Assembly (NCBI GenBank): GCA_027076325.1
Contig: JALTJZ010000005.1
Location: forward strand, 187,595 to 251,594
DNA length: 64,000 nt
Direction of reading: 5' to 3'
From: Chromatiales bacterium
Lineage (GTDB): Bacteria > Pseudomonadota > Gammaproteobacteria > UBA6429 > Thiohalophilaceae
In this document: positions 20,213-30,577 of the stretch, in pieces
Layout of the letters: each line of letters starts with the position of its first letter
How positions within the stretch are numbered: the stretch's first letter is position 1
Notes under the pieces: generated by a model
Told to the model about the DNA's origin: nothing
The model's database searches: none
Seen by the model: only the letters and a program-made list of their open reading frames with translations
Made by a program: the position numbers and the translations under genes

Positions 20213-20674
20213 TTAATTATTATCCCAGTTACCAATATCGTCATCACTTTGCTGTTGATCTGGACCATACGAATAAATATCAATTTTCCCACGAACACCA
20301 GGGCTTAAATACAAGTAAGGATTACCCCATGGATCTGTTTTTAATTTTTTAATATAGCCTGATGCTTTATAATTTTTAGGCTCAGGCGCACCCGATGGTT
20401 TTTTTACCAGTGCTTCCAGCCCCTGATCGGTTGTTGGATAGGTAAAGTTATCTAATTTATAACGATCTAAAGCCGACTCAAGTTGGGCAATATCCTGCTT
20501 CGCTTTAATGATACGCGCTTTACCTGGTTCATCCATAATATTAGGTAAAACCACTGCACCTAAAATACCAAGGATAACCACCACAACCATTACCTCAATC
20601 AAGGTAAAACCTCGGTGTGTTTTTCTGCTAAATTGAATATTACAGAAATTAGTGTTTGTCATGTTTTGTTTCAT
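20213..20674 (-). CDS. gspG: Type II secretion major pseudopilin GspG
   Basis: This 153-residue protein is the main subunit of the periplasmic pseudopilus. The prepilin site is HRGFTLIEVMVVVVILGIL. The signature region YKLDNFTYPTTDQGLEALV and KTDPWGNPYLYLSPG, including the calcium-loop aspartates near the C-terminus (GPDQQQSDDDIGNWD), is fully typical. ATG 20674 follows AAGGA. It should be processed by PilD encoded at 30578, since no gspO is present. Confidence 0.95.
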   Translation of the reverse strand: MKQNMTNTNFCNIQFSRKTHRGFTLIEVMVVVVILGILGAVVLPNIMDEPGKARIIKAKQDIAQLESALDRYKLDNFTYPTTDQGLEALVKKPSGAPEPKNYKASGYIKKLKTDPWGNPYLYLSPGVRGKIDIYSYGPDQQQSDDDIGNWDNN

Positions 20675-20711
20675 TTTAATTCCTTACAATCATTTAAATT
20701 ATTAATTGTAG

Positions 20712-21926
20712 TTATTGTATAAGTTGGTTTAAGTTAAAGATGGGTAATAAAACAGCCAGCACAATCATTAATATCACGGCACCCATCACTAAAAGCAATA
20801 AGGGTTCTAACAAACCCATTAATGTTGTTATTAATGTTTCCAGTTCCTGTTCCTGATTAATCGAAGAGCGTTCCAGCATTTCGCCCAGATTACCACTGAC
20901 CTCACCACTTGCAATTAAGTTCACAACGATAGGGGGAAAATAACCACTCACATCCAGTGATTTGGCTAAATTAGAACCTTCCCGTACACGCAGACCCGCT
21001 TCAATAATGGCATGTCGCATGGGTAAATTCTCAACCACCTGCCCTGATATTTTAAGCGCTTCTAAAAGCGGCACACCACTGGCAACCAGAATACTCAAAG
21101 TACGGGTAAAGCGCGCTGTATTCGAACCCCGCACTAGCCGACCCACCAACGGCAGTTTTAACCAGAGTTTGTGTATCTTTTCTTTCCCTGCTGGTTGCTT
21201 GTATACCATACTGAACACAGAAATGCCGGCTACAATTAACACTATAATCAGCCAGTAATAATCAACTAAAAAGTCACTGGCGGCAATCATCAAACGGGTA
21301 ATGAGTGGTAATGTTTGCCCTGAATCTTCAAATACTTTGACCACTTCAGGTACAACATACGCCAGCAAAAAAGACACGATTGTAATGGCCATAAAAATTA
21401 AAACAGCCGGGTAAAGCAGTGCCATCTTAATTTTGCTTTGCAGGCGCTGCTTGCTTTCAGTGTAGTCAGCCAGACGTTCTAAAACAATATCAAGATGCCC
21501 GGTCTGTTCACCGGCAGCAACTGTCGAACGATATAAACTGTTAAAAACATGAGGGAATTGCGCCATCCCATCGGCAAGCGAGTGACCTTCGAGAATTTTT
21601 GCCCGAATACCTAAAATTAAACGTTGCAAGCGTGATTTTTCAGTTTGTTTGGCCACCGTTGCAGTCGCTTCATCCAAAGGCAGGCCTGACTTTGTTAAGG
21701 TCGCTAACTGCCGTGTTATCAAGGATAAATCCGCTGCACTGATACTGCGCTGTACTCCAAAACCAGTCGATTGGGACGATTCACGTTGTGCCGCTTCATC
21801 AACGGAGGTGGCTAACAGGCCCTGCTCACGTAACTGCTGACGAACATGGCGGGCAGAGTCGCCTTCCAGGATACCTTTTTTCCTGCGCCCATCGGCATCA
21901 AGAGCAACGTATTCAAAGGCTGGCAT
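20712..21926 (-). CDS. gspF: Type II secretion inner-membrane platform protein GspF
   Basis: This 404-residue polytopic platform protein is homologous to PilC. Two cytoplasmic GspF domains (about 70-190 and 270-390) carry LTRQLATLTKSGLPL and RFTRTLSILVASGVPLLEAL, with transmembrane helices near 170, 220 and 380. GEQTGHLDIVLERLADY and GEVSGNLGEMLERSS are the repeated family motifs. It lies 5 bases after gspE. Confidence 0.94.
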   Translation of the reverse strand: MPAFEYVALDADGRRKKGILEGDSARHVRQQLREQGLLATSVDEAAQRESSQSTGFGVQRSISAADLSLITRQLATLTKSGLPLDEATATVAKQTEKSRLQRLILGIRAKILEGHSLADGMAQFPHVFNSLYRSTVAAGEQTGHLDIVLERLADYTESKQRLQSKIKMALLYPAVLIFMAITIVSFLLAYVVPEVVKVFEDSGQTLPLITRLMIAASDFLVDYYWLIIVLIVAGISVFSMVYKQPAGKEKIHKLWLKLPLVGRLVRGSNTARFTRTLSILVASGVPLLEALKISGQVVENLPMRHAIIEAGLRVREGSNLAKSLDVSGYFPPIVVNLIASGEVSGNLGEMLERSSINQEQELETLITTLMGLLEPLLLLVMGAVILMIVLAVLLPIFNLNQLIQ

Positions 21927-21931
21927 ATCGC

Positions 21932-23440
21932 TTACACTTCCTCAAACGCAACGCGTGTGATTTCTTCCAGTGCAGTTTCACCAGACAAGACGCGCCGGAT
22001 ACCATCTTTACGAATGCTGACAGATACCGTTCTGACATGCGTTTCAATTTCCTGTTCACTTGAGCCATCATGGATCATTGTTCTTAACGCATCATCAATT
22101 TCAACCAGTTCATAAATACCTAAACGGCCTTTATAACCTAAGTTGTTGCACTCATCACAACCCAGCGGTTCATAAATAATCGGTGGCTGTTCAGGTGCAA
22201 CACCTAAAGCTAAACACTCAGCTACATCTGCTGTTTTAGGTTGCTTGCAGGATTCACACAGGGTTCGTACCAGACGTTGTGCAAGCACACCGAGTAAACT
22301 TGACGATAGCAAGAACGGTTCAACACCCATGTCTCTTAAACGCGTAATTGCACCAATGGCCGTATTAGTATGCAAGGTCGAAAAAACCAGGTGGCCAGTT
22401 AAACTGGCCTGTACCGCAATTTGCACGGTTTCCAGATCGCGTATTTCACCCACCATTACTACATCGGGATCCTGTCGTAAAATAGCACGCAACCCACGGG
22501 CAAATGTTAAGTCTACTTTACTGTTAACCTGTGTCTGGCCAATGCCATCAATATAATATTCAATTGGATCTTCCACTGTCATAATATTTCGAGTGGCGTC
22601 ATTTAAACGTTCCAGTGCAGCATAAAGTGTTGTTGTTTTACCTGAACCGGTTGGCCCGGTCACCAGAATAATACCATGTGGCCGGCGAATTAAACGGTCA
22701 ATGGTAACGGTGGTTTCAACGGCCATACCTAACTGAAATAAATCCAGTCGGCCAGCTTGCTTGTCTAATAAACGCAGCACGACCCGCTCACCATGCCCTG
22801 ATGGCAATGTGGAAACCCGCACATCAACTGCACGACCCGCTATACGTAATGATATACGACCATCCTGTGGTAAACGTTTTTCGGCAATGTCCAGTTTTGC
22901 CATGACTTTAATTCGGGATGTAATCAGAGGCGCTAATACGCGTTGTGGTTGTAACACTTCACGCATTACGCCATCTACCCGCATACGCACTACTAACCTG
23001 TTCTCAAAGGGTTCAATATGAATATCGGATGCATTTTGTTTAACCGCCTGTGTGAGTAAGGCGTTAATTAACCGAATAATGGGGGCATCGTCTTCGGTTT
23101 CCAGTAAGTCTTCGGTTAACGGCAGTGCATCGGCAAGGCTTTCGAGATCCATCTCTTCGCCAATCCCTTCCATCATTTCCATTGTTTTATCAGAATGCAG
23201 TTCGTAGCTTGCTTGCAGCAAACGTTCGAATTCATCGGTGTCCACAGTCTTGATTTCTAACGGCACACCATAATGGCGTCGGAGTTCAAGCAGGATTTGA
23301 GTATTAACACTGGCGATATGCGTGACTTCAACATGCTCATCATATAAGGCCGTCACTAAAACACCATGTCGTTTAGCAAACGCAAAGGACAATAAAGCAC
23401 TTGAGCCTGCGCTGCGTTCTGTCGTGGCAAGATCGTTCAA
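21932..23440 (-). CDS. gspE: Type II secretion ATPase GspE
   Basis: This 502-residue cytoplasmic hexameric ATPase drives pseudopilus assembly. Walker A is [12 protein letters not shown], the Asp box and Walker B are in [14 protein letters not shown], and the zinc-binding tetracysteine is split as CESC ... CDEC near the C-terminus. The start is a TTG at 23440 preceded by GAGG. The start is 14 bases after gspD, and gspF follows after 5 bases. Confidence 0.94.
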   Translation of the reverse strand: MNDLATTERSAGSSALLSFAFAKRHGVLVTALYDEHVEVTHIASVNTQILLELRRHYGVPLEIKTVDTDEFERLLQASYELHSDKTMEMMEGIGEEMDLESLADALPLTEDLLETEDDAPIIRLINALLTQAVKQNASDIHIEPFENRLVVRMRVDGVMREVLQPQRVLAPLITSRIKVMAKLDIAEKRLPQDGRISLRIAGRAVDVRVSTLPSGHGERVVLRLLDKQAGRLDLFQLGMAVETTVTIDRLIRRPHGIILVTGPTGSGKTTTLYAALERLNDATRNIMTVEDPIEYYIDGIGQTQVNSKVDLTFARGLRAILRQDPDVVMVGEIRDLETVQIAVQASLTGHLVFSTLHTNTAIGAITRLRDMGVEPFLLSSSLLGVLAQRLVRTLCESCKQPKTADVAECLALGVAPEQPPIIYEPLGCDECNNLGYKGRLGIYELVEIDDALRTMIHDGSSEQEIETHVRTVSVSIRKDGIRRVLSGETALEEITRVAFEEV

Positions 23441-23454
23441 GGTATTCGCCTCAA

Positions 23455-25593
23455 CTACTCTGAAGACTCATTAAGCGTAGGTGGCACCACCTCTGCAAAC
23501 CCATCTTCTTTATCCTTAACAACCTGTGGTGTTTTTTTAGCAATCGACGGTGGCAAGCGAATTGTGTTGTCCGTTGTTTTGATGGTTTTACCATCAATAA
23601 CCGGGGGCATAAGAATCTGGGTTTCTGCCTCTGTCGATTCATCATAAGCAGGGGGTAAAGTTAAAAATTCTTTGAATTCAGGTAATAGTGGTGACTGTTC
23701 GTCAGCCATTAACTTAACACCGCGCTCCCGTATAGCAAGTTGCTTAGTTCGAATATAATTATACTTTTCGTTGGTTAAGCTTCTTAACATTGCATCATCC
23801 TTCATTATCTGAGGATGGATAAAAACCATTAAATTTGTTTTAACCTTGGTTGTTTTATTGTAGCGAAACAATAAACCTAAAAGAGGTATTTCACCTAAAA
23901 CTGGTACGCGTTGTTCATCTTCACGAAGTGTTTCTTCGATTAACCCGCCTAAAACAACGATACCACCATCTTCAACCATCACCGTTGTTTCGATAGAACG
24001 CTTGTTAGTAATAAGATCGGCACCCACCGTACTGGGGCTTAGGCTTGAAACCTCCTGCTTAACATCCAGTTTAATGGCATTACCTTCATTAATTTGTGGC
24101 TTAATTTTTAGCGTTAAACCTACATCCTGACGTTGAATGGTTGTAAATGGATTCGTTGGATTTGCTCCCCCTCCCCCAGGGCTGGTGAATGCGCCGGTAA
24201 TAAAGGGCACATTCTGCCCAACGACTATTTCAGCTTCTTTATTGTCAATAGTAACCAGGCTGGGGGTTGATAAAATATTGGTACCGACATCCGCCGATAA
24301 AGCTCTTATTAATGCACCAATACGACTTGTACCAATAAAATCTCCCACACCTAAACTTAAGCCAGATGCAACCGGCGGTGTATCCAACAGCAAGTTCGCT
24401 GCGCTATAGCCATTGTCAAAATTAATTAACCCAACAGGCCGGGTAGAATTTGCACCGCCACCGGCCCACTGAACACCCAGCTCTCTAGTCGACTCTTCTG
24501 AAACCTCAGCGATAACGGCCTCGACCAGTACCTGTGCCCGTCGAATATCCAGACGCTGAATAACGGTTTTTAATGAACGCACAATATTAGCAGGCGCCGA
24601 AATAACCAGTGAATTAGTACTCTCATGCGCCTCAATGATAACACCAGTAGACGGGGTTGTTGCTGCTGATTTTTTCCCTTTACCCGCAGTAAGAATACTT
24701 TTACTGATTCCTGTTAAGACCGGCACCATATCTTTTGCAACGGCATTACGTAAATAAATAACATGCGTATTGCCACTAAATTCCAGTGGCGTATCCAGGT
24801 GCGAGATAAGCGCCCTTGTACGAACCCGTGAAGATCTTGGCCCACCTAGTAAAATACTGTTAGTACGATCATCTGCAATAACATTGATATTCTGTTTTTG
24901 TTTTGGATTTATACTTGCCAGTTGCTGCATCACTCTAACAACTTCGGTTGCTGTCGCATGTTCTAGTGGTATAACTTCAACGTCAGTACCTGTTGCCTGA
25001 TCAATACGCCTGATAATTTTCTCTATACGAGAAATATTGGCCGCACTATCGGAAATAACCAGCACATTCGATGCAGGATATGCAGCTAAATGCCCGCGTT
25101 GCGGAACAAGCGGCCGTAAAATAGGCACCAGTTGTGCTGCATCAATATAGCGCACTTCAATAACACGCGTCACAAAGGCATCACCACCTTTATAGACCCG
25201 CTTATTCATAAAAGGGATTGCATCCTGCTTTGCATTCACCTCAGGTACAATTTTAGTAACATTGGAGCCAACAACAGCAGCAAAACCATGCACTTTTAAA
25301 ACAGAAAGAAAAACCTGATAAACATCATCACTTGGCATTTCTTTATTTGAAATAATTGTAACCTTGCCTTTTACCCGCGGGTCAATAATAAAATTAATCC
25401 CGGTAATACGCGAAACTGCATTAATCAGGGCATTAATATCGGCATCAACAAAGTTTAATGTGTATGTTTGTTTTGCCGCACTGTCAGCAGTAACATTTTT
25501 TGTATTAATAACCGGGGCTGCAACAGCTAAACTTTGCCCACTAATCAGCAAAACCAGCACGGCAATGATTTTTAATAATTTTTTAAATAACAC
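23455..25593 (-). CDS. gspD: Type II secretion outer-membrane secretin GspD
   Basis: This 712-residue secretin forms the outer-membrane channel. A signal peptide (residues 1-26, ending LAVAA) precedes the N0 domain ([22 protein letters not shown]), N1-N3 repeats ([35 protein letters not shown]), and the secretin core with VPFITGAF and the conserved GGLIEE...[14 protein letters not shown]. The start codon is GTG. A Pro/Thr-rich tail of about 80 residues probably contacts a pilotin or the outer membrane; no pilotin gene is visible here. Confidence 0.95.
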   Translation of the reverse strand: MLFKKLLKIIAVLVLLISGQSLAVAAPVINTKNVTADSAAKQTYTLNFVDADINALINAVSRITGINFIIDPRVKGKVTIISNKEMPSDDVYQVFLSVLKVHGFAAVVGSNVTKIVPEVNAKQDAIPFMNKRVYKGGDAFVTRVIEVRYIDAAQLVPILRPLVPQRGHLAAYPASNVLVISDSAANISRIEKIIRRIDQATGTDVEVIPLEHATATEVVRVMQQLASINPKQKQNINVIADDRTNSILLGGPRSSRVRTRALISHLDTPLEFSGNTHVIYLRNAVAKDMVPVLTGISKSILTAGKGKKSAATTPSTGVIIEAHESTNSLVISAPANIVRSLKTVIQRLDIRRAQVLVEAVIAEVSEESTRELGVQWAGGGANSTRPVGLINFDNGYSAANLLLDTPPVASGLSLGVGDFIGTSRIGALIRALSADVGTNILSTPSLVTIDNKEAEIVVGQNVPFITGAFTSPGGGGANPTNPFTTIQRQDVGLTLKIKPQINEGNAIKLDVKQEVSSLSPSTVGADLITNKRSIETTVMVEDGGIVVLGGLIEETLREDEQRVPVLGEIPLLGLLFRYNKTTKVKTNLMVFIHPQIMKDDAMLRSLTNEKYNYIRTKQLAIRERGVKLMADEQSPLLPEFKEFLTLPPAYDESTEAETQILMPPVIDGKTIKTTDNTIRLPPSIAKKTPQVVKDKEDGFAEVVPPTLNESSE

Positions 25594-25643
25594 TTTTATA
25601 CTTCTTTTACATTAATAACTAATTTATCTAACTCTTGCATGTA

Positions 25644-26564
25644 CTACATCTGCACGTTAACTGTTTGAGGAATACCTTTACGCTTAAAATCTATACTTAA
25701 CGGTGTTCCATTTTTTAAGGCATTCAATAATTCATCGTAAGCTGCGCTCATGTTATCACTGATTGAAGTACCATTTATTGCCGTTATTACATCCGTTGGT
25801 AGCAAACCTAAGCTCTGCATTACCGTTGGGTCATTATAATTAAAGGTAAAACCTTCCGTTGAACCATCTACCTTATTAACAACCGGCTCAAGGCGTGCAT
25901 TTTCCATAAAATCCTGTGGAGACTTAATAAACGTTTGTCTGATTTTCTTTAGCCTGTTGTTTACCGGCATTGTGCGCACACTGCGGCGAGCAGTGGCACC
26001 TGAAGATACAATGGGAGTGTTATTCAGCTCCTTTTGCGGTAATGCTAAGGATTCTAAACGACCATTACGGTTTAAAATAACTTCTGTTGGTCGCACTTCA
26101 TGTAAAACTGCACCACCAGGTAAACGCTCACCAACATTAAAGGTACGACCTTTTGCTGTTGCACTTTCCGAAATAATCGCAAACGCTTTTAAAGGATTCG
26201 TTGATGCAAACACACCTTTTAATACAAGCCGTAGCCTGGTTTTAGTAATGTTGACGGAATTAACGCCAGACTTACCCTGCGCCATTCCAAATAAGTGCAG
26301 CCGCCCAACTGAACTTAGCCGCGCGATGGTTTGCGACTGGTTTATAGTAACAGGAGATGGGCTGGCAGATACTTTATACTCTGTAGTCGGTGCCAATATA
26401 AGCCAGGTTAAACCTGCTGCCGACTTCGTCAGCAGCACAATAAAAAACACATTTAACCAAAAAGGAACATGAGTCACCCAGCCTGCCTGTAAAATGGCAA
26501 CAGGATCCCGTTTACTCAAAAATTGAGTAAATCGCTGGTTTAAACGTGCTTCTTCAACTGTCAT
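25644..26564 (-). CDS. gspC: Type II secretion protein GspC with PDZ domain
   Basis: This 306-residue bitopic inner-membrane protein links the platform to the secretin. After a cytoplasmic N-terminus comes one transmembrane helix (about 33-55), then the homology region that binds GspD N0 (LFGMAQGKSGVNSVNITKTRLRLVLKGVFA) and a C-terminal PDZ domain (about 235-306, SLGLLPTDVITAINGTSIS). It is the promoter-proximal gene of the gsp operon. No Shine-Dalgarno is apparent before the ATG. Confidence 0.92.
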   Translation of the reverse strand: MTVEEARLNQRFTQFLSKRDPVAILQAGWVTHVPFWLNVFFIVLLTKSAAGLTWLILAPTTEYKVSASPSPVTINQSQTIARLSSVGRLHLFGMAQGKSGVNSVNITKTRLRLVLKGVFASTNPLKAFAIISESATAKGRTFNVGERLPGGAVLHEVRPTEVILNRNGRLESLALPQKELNNTPIVSSGATARRSVRTMPVNNRLKKIRQTFIKSPQDFMENARLEPVVNKVDGSTEGFTFNYNDPTVMQSLGLLPTDVITAINGTSISDNMSAAYDELLNALKNGTPLSIDFKRKGIPQTVNVQM

Positions 26565-26714
26565 CGGTATTGGCGTCCGTATTCATCCCACTTATTCGTT
26601 GCTTACTTATTGACCAAACTAATCAAAATGAAGCAACATCCATAAATTGTAAAAAAACAAATTGTTTAACTTTACTTTTTACCCCTAATTCATCAAAATA
26701 TCAATTAGTTATAG

Positions 26715-26744
26715 AGTATAGTTAAAAATGTTTCGAGATGTAAG
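26715..26744 (-). promoter_or_regulatory. Candidate sigma-70 promoter of the gsp operon
   Basis: On the minus strand TATACT (26720-26715) is preceded by CTTACA (26744-26739) with an 18-base spacer. The leader to gspC would be about 145 bases. This is consensus matching only; other weak options exist nearer gspC. Confidence 0.3.
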
Positions 26745-26944
26745 AAATAATTACTTAATTTTTTATAAAACTGGCCGAAAACTAGGTATAAAGTATATTT
26801 CATCTCGATGGCAATGTAGATGACTCAGTCATCAAAACGCTGGCAAAAAGCAACCCATAGAAACCAGTGAAATTATATAACTTATTGTTTTTCAATGGAA
26901 TAATTAAGTTGCGGTGACTCACACTTTGGGACTCCAAAACTGTA

Positions 26945-26973
26945 TTACCCCATTTGCTGTGCTAAGCTATATT
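26945..26973 (+). promoter_or_regulatory. Candidate sigma-70 promoter of pilA
   Basis: TATATT (26968-26973) has a weak -35 TTACCC (26945-26950) at the ideal 17-base spacing, placing the transcription start about 26 bases before the pilA ATG. The -10 match is good and the -35 poor, which suggests activator dependence. Confidence 0.35.
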
Positions 26974-27005
26974 ATTAAGGTGTTACATATTAGCAGGAAT
27001 AAAAC

Positions 27006-27518
27006 ATGAAAAAGACTCAGCCACAAATACACAATCACCTGAATCCAAATATAGCAACGGGTTTTACACTGATAGAACTAATGGTTGCGGTTGCAATTAT
27101 TGCCATTATCGCTGCTATCGCTATTCCAGCTTATAATAGCTATATTACATCTGCGCGCTTAAGCGAATGTGCCAATGAAGTGACGGCCATTAAACTGGCT
27201 CAAAAACAGTATTTCCTGGAAAATAACCGGTTTTTTCCAAACCCCGATGGAACAGTCACTAGCGTTGGTTCAGATTACACCACAATTGAAGCGCAAAGCG
27301 GTGGGTATTTTCGTTCTACCTACCGTGAATTCGGTGGGGTAGCGGGCATTGGTGGGGCTCAATATCTTGCACATGTTAACTGTGATTTTACTGTAACCAC
27401 ACCCGATCCTGCGGGAGGCGCACTTGCTATCAGTTACGCTATTACTGTCACCGCCACACCAGGCGGAAATCTGGTGGGGGTTCCTGAAGTAGCCGCTTTA
27501 AACACAGCCGCTGACTAA
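27006..27518 (+). CDS. pilA: Type IV major pilin PilA
   Basis: This 170-residue prepilin is the pilus subunit. A 19-residue leader ends in TG before FTLIELMVAVAIIAIIAAIA, giving mature Phe1 and Glu5; helix-breaking Pro22 is present. The mature protein (151 residues) has only two cysteines, mature positions 36 and 107, so the usual C-terminal disulfide loop (D-region) is absent or rearranged. The ATG follows AGGAATAAAAC. The first gene of pilA-pilB-pilC-pilD, it is distant from its usual regulators pilSR, which lie beyond the gsp operon. Confidence 0.92.
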   Translation: MKKTQPQIHNHLNPNIATGFTLIELMVAVAIIAIIAAIAIPAYNSYITSARLSECANEVTAIKLAQKQYFLENNRFFPNPDGTVTSVGSDYTTIEAQSGGYFRSTYREFGGVAGIGGAQYLAHVNCDFTVTTPDPAGGALAISYAITVTATPGGNLVGVPEVAALNTAAD

Positions 27519-27566
27519 AATATATTTTTAATGATAAATAATTATAAATCCGGGTTAAATCAATAA

Positions 27567-29285
27567 ATGGCAACTCCAAATGCAAAAATACAACTGGGTG
27601 GTCTTGCACGAAAATTGGTACAAGATGGCATTATCGACGAAAACGCTGCCATTGATGCACAAGCAGCGGCAATAAAAAATAAAATTCCCTTTGTTTCCTA
27701 TATTGTGCAACAAAATCTGGCGGACAGTTATAAAATTGCTGAAGCTGCCTCGACAGAGTTTGGTGTCCCCGTTGTTAATCTTGATGCTATCGATATTGAA
27801 TCAGATGTCATTAAACTGGTAAAAGAAAGCCTGGTTCGCAAACATAATACCCTGCCATTATTTAAACGCGGTAACCGTTTATTTATCGCAGTTTCTGACC
27901 CCACTTTATTGCAAGCCATTGATGAAGTTAAATTCCATGTTGGCATGTCAACTGAAGCTATTCTGGTTGAAGAGGATAAGCTGCAGCGTGTTATTAATAA
28001 ATCCATGGAAGACAATGACACTTCCCTCTCGGAGCTAACTGATGGGGATTATGACGACCTTGATTATGTTGATGAAGATGCCGAAACAAATGCAGACGAT
28101 GCCTCTGATTCTGATGTGGATGACGCCCCTGTAGTCCGCTTTGTGAACAAAGTACTGCTCGATGCAATTAACAAAGGCGCTTCGGATATCCACTTTGAAC
28201 CTTATGAAAAAAATTACCGAGTACGCTTCCGCATGGACGGAGTTCTCAATGAAGTGGCAACCCCACCTATTGGAATGTCCAATAAGTTAGCGGCACGTTT
28301 AAAAGTTATGTCACGCCTTGATATATCAGAACGCCGTATTCCACAAGATGGCCGGATTAAACTTAATCTGTCCAAGAACCGTTCTATCGATTTTCGTGTG
28401 AATACCTGTCCGACGCTCTTTGGTGAAAAAATAGTTTTACGAATACTCGATCCAAACAGTGCAAAGATGGGCATTGAAGCCTTAGGCTTTGAAGATGCAC
28501 AAAAAGAACTCTATCTCAACGCACTAACAAAACCCTATGGCATGATTCTGGTAACCGGCCCTACCGGATCAGGTAAAACAGTATCGCTGTACACCGGTGT
28601 TAATATACTGAATCAACCCGGAGTGAATATATCAACCGCCGAAGATCCGGTTGAAATCAACATGCCAGGAATAAATCAGGTTAATGTAAATAATAAAGTT
28701 GGGCTGGATTTCTCAAGTGCTTTACGGGCATTCCTTCGTCAGGATCCAGATATTATTCTGGTTGGTGAGATTCGAGATCTTGAAACTGCCGAAATAGCCA
28801 TTAAAGCCGCACAAACCGGTCACCTGGTATTATCCACCTTGCATACCAATGACGCGCCACAAACACTTACTCGTTTACTCAATATGGGTGTTCCCGGTTA
28901 TAATATTGCCTCTTCCGTACATTTAATTGTGGCACAACGCTTATGCCGACGTTTATGCCCCCATTGCAAAAAAACTCTGGATATTCCCAAAGAAGCCTTA
29001 CTCGAAGAAGGCTTTACTAAAGAAGAAATAAAGCAAGGGCTCACAATCTATGGGCCAAAAGGGTGTGACCAATGCTCTGAAGGCTACAAAGGCCGTGTTG
29101 GTATTTACCAGGTTATGCCTGTTTCTGAAGAAATGGGGCGTATTATAATGGAAGGGGGCAATGCAATGGTTCTAAGCGAACAGGCACAAAAAGAAGGCAT
29201 CCCGGATTTGCGGCAGTCTGGCCTAAAAAAAGTAAAAGATGGTATGACCAGCCTTGATGAGATTAATCGTGTTACAAAAGAATAG
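27567..29285 (+). CDS. pilB: Type IV pilus extension ATPase PilB
   Basis: This 572-residue hexameric ATPase polymerises pilin. The N-terminal MshEN-type domain (residues 1-about 140, GLARKLVQDGIIDENAA) is followed by the ATPase core with Walker [15 protein letters not shown], Walker [14 protein letters not shown] and the zinc tetracysteine CRRLCPHCK ... CDQC. An acidic stretch (TDGDYDDLDYVDEDAETNADD, about 157-180) separates the domains. No Shine-Dalgarno is seen, but ATG 27567 gives the usual N-terminus. Confidence 0.95.
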   Translation: MATPNAKIQLGGLARKLVQDGIIDENAAIDAQAAAIKNKIPFVSYIVQQNLADSYKIAEAASTEFGVPVVNLDAIDIESDVIKLVKESLVRKHNTLPLFKRGNRLFIAVSDPTLLQAIDEVKFHVGMSTEAILVEEDKLQRVINKSMEDNDTSLSELTDGDYDDLDYVDEDAETNADDASDSDVDDAPVVRFVNKVLLDAINKGASDIHFEPYEKNYRVRFRMDGVLNEVATPPIGMSNKLAARLKVMSRLDISERRIPQDGRIKLNLSKNRSIDFRVNTCPTLFGEKIVLRILDPNSAKMGIEALGFEDAQKELYLNALTKPYGMILVTGPTGSGKTVSLYTGVNILNQPGVNISTAEDPVEINMPGINQVNVNNKVGLDFSSALRAFLRQDPDIILVGEIRDLETAEIAIKAAQTGHLVLSTLHTNDAPQTLTRLLNMGVPGYNIASSVHLIVAQRLCRRLCPHCKKTLDIPKEALLEEGFTKEEIKQGLTIYGPKGCDQCSEGYKGRVGIYQVMPVSEEMGRIIMEGGNAMVLSEQAQKEGIPDLRQSGLKKVKDGMTSLDEINRVTKE

Positions 29286-29336
29286 CTTCTCATTTACTAT
29301 ATAATAATAACATAGCGGTACATAAGGAAAACGCAC

Positions 29337-30563
29337 ATGGCGACTAAAGCAAAAAAACAAGATGTCTTTATCTGGGAAGGTAAGGATAATAAAGGAAAAA
29401 AGGTCAAAGGAGAATCGCGTGGTGCAAATATATCCCTGGTCAAAGCCACGCTACGTCGTCAGGGAATCAACCCCAGTAAAATTAAAAAGAAAGCAAAACC
29501 ATTGTTTGGTGGAGGCAAAGGCCGGGTCAAAGCAAAAGATATTGCTATTTTTAGTCGCCAGTTAGCAACGATGATGGATGCCGGTGTGCCTCTTGTGCAA
29601 GGCTTTGAGATTATTGGTCGTGGCCACGAAAATAAGGCCATGCAAGATCTGCTTCTGGCAATTAAAGCCGATATTGAAGGCGGTAGTAATTTGTCGGATG
29701 CCCTCGCAAAGCATCCCTACCATTTTGACGAACTTTATTGTAACCTCGTACAAGCAGGTGAACATGCCGGTATCCTTGACACCATCCTTGATAAAATTGC
29801 AACCTACAAGGAAAAAACCGAATCAATAAAAGGTAAAATTAAGAAAGCACTGTTCTACCCAGCCGCTGTTATTGCTGTGTCTTTTATTATTACTGCCATC
29901 TTAATGATTTTTGTAATCCCAATGTTTGAAAAATTATTTATGGGGTTCGGTGCCGATCTACCAGCCATTACCCGCTTTGTTATCAACCTTTCACAGTTTT
30001 TCCAGGTGTGGTGGTGGGCTGTTTTCGGCGGCATAGGGCTAGCGATTTATGGTTTGATAGAATTAAAAAAACGCTCACCTAAATTTAACCACATGCTCGA
30101 CCGCGGTATGCTTAAAATGCCAATTATTGGTAATATTCTGGAAAAAGCAGCCATTGCACGCTTCTCACGAACGCTGGCAACCATGTTTGCTGCCGGTGTT
30201 CCCCTGGTTGAAGCGATGGTCTCAGTTGCAGGTGCAGTGGGTAACGTTGTCTTTAAAGACGCTGTCCTTGTTATGAAAGACGAAGTAGCAACCGGTACCC
30301 AACTGAATGTTGCCATGAATCAATCTGGACTCTTTCCCAATATGGTTGTGCAAATGGCAGCCATTGGTGAAGAAGCCGGCTCCGTTGATATCATGCTAAG
30401 TAAAGTTGCTGATTTTTATGAAGAAGAAGTGGATAATGCGGTAGACAGCATGAGTAGTTTACTTGAACCCCTTATTATGGCTATTTTGGGTGTACTTATT
30501 GGTGGTCTGGTTATCGCAATGTACATGCCTATCTTCCAAATGGGCAAAATTGTTAGTGGATAA
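29337..30563 (+). CDS. pilC: Type IV pilus platform protein PilC
   Basis: This 408-residue inner-membrane platform protein is homologous to GspF. A basic N-terminus (residues 1-65) precedes two GspF domains, with FSRQLATMMDAGVPLVQGFEI and FSRTLATMFAAGVPLVEAM as the repeated motifs, and transmembrane helices near 180, 225 and 385. The start follows AAGGAAAACGCAC. It lies 51 bases after pilB and 14 before pilD. Confidence 0.95.
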   Translation: MATKAKKQDVFIWEGKDNKGKKVKGESRGANISLVKATLRRQGINPSKIKKKAKPLFGGGKGRVKAKDIAIFSRQLATMMDAGVPLVQGFEIIGRGHENKAMQDLLLAIKADIEGGSNLSDALAKHPYHFDELYCNLVQAGEHAGILDTILDKIATYKEKTESIKGKIKKALFYPAAVIAVSFIITAILMIFVIPMFEKLFMGFGADLPAITRFVINLSQFFQVWWWAVFGGIGLAIYGLIELKKRSPKFNHMLDRGMLKMPIIGNILEKAAIARFSRTLATMFAAGVPLVEAMVSVAGAVGNVVFKDAVLVMKDEVATGTQLNVAMNQSGLFPNMVVQMAAIGEEAGSVDIMLSKVADFYEEEVDNAVDSMSSLLEPLIMAILGVLIGGLVIAMYMPIFQMGKIVSG

Positions 30564-30577
30564 AAAAATAGCCTAAA

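Larger units (their letters stand above)
26565..27005. other. Divergent intergenic region between gspC and pilA
   Basis: These 441 bases hold no credible gene on either strand and are noticeably AT-rich. They must contain the promoters of the 12-gene gsp operon (leftward) and of pilA (rightward); candidates are listed separately. I checked every GC dinucleotide from 26800 to 27000 and none has GG 10 bases upstream, so there is no canonical sigma-54 site in front of pilA. Confidence 0.7.

Noticed and set aside
25957..26472. 171-codon plus-strand ORF inside gspC
   Set aside because: Antisense frame of a confidently assigned gene, without start signals.
26809..26824. TGGCAATGTAGATGAC upstream of pilA as a sigma-54 promoter
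   Set aside because: The essential -12 GC is GA and the leader would be about 170 bases; kept only as a discussion point.
26896..26912. TGG...TTGC upstream of pilA as a sigma-54 promoter
   Set aside because: GG and GC are 12 rather than 10 bases apart, which RpoN does not tolerate.
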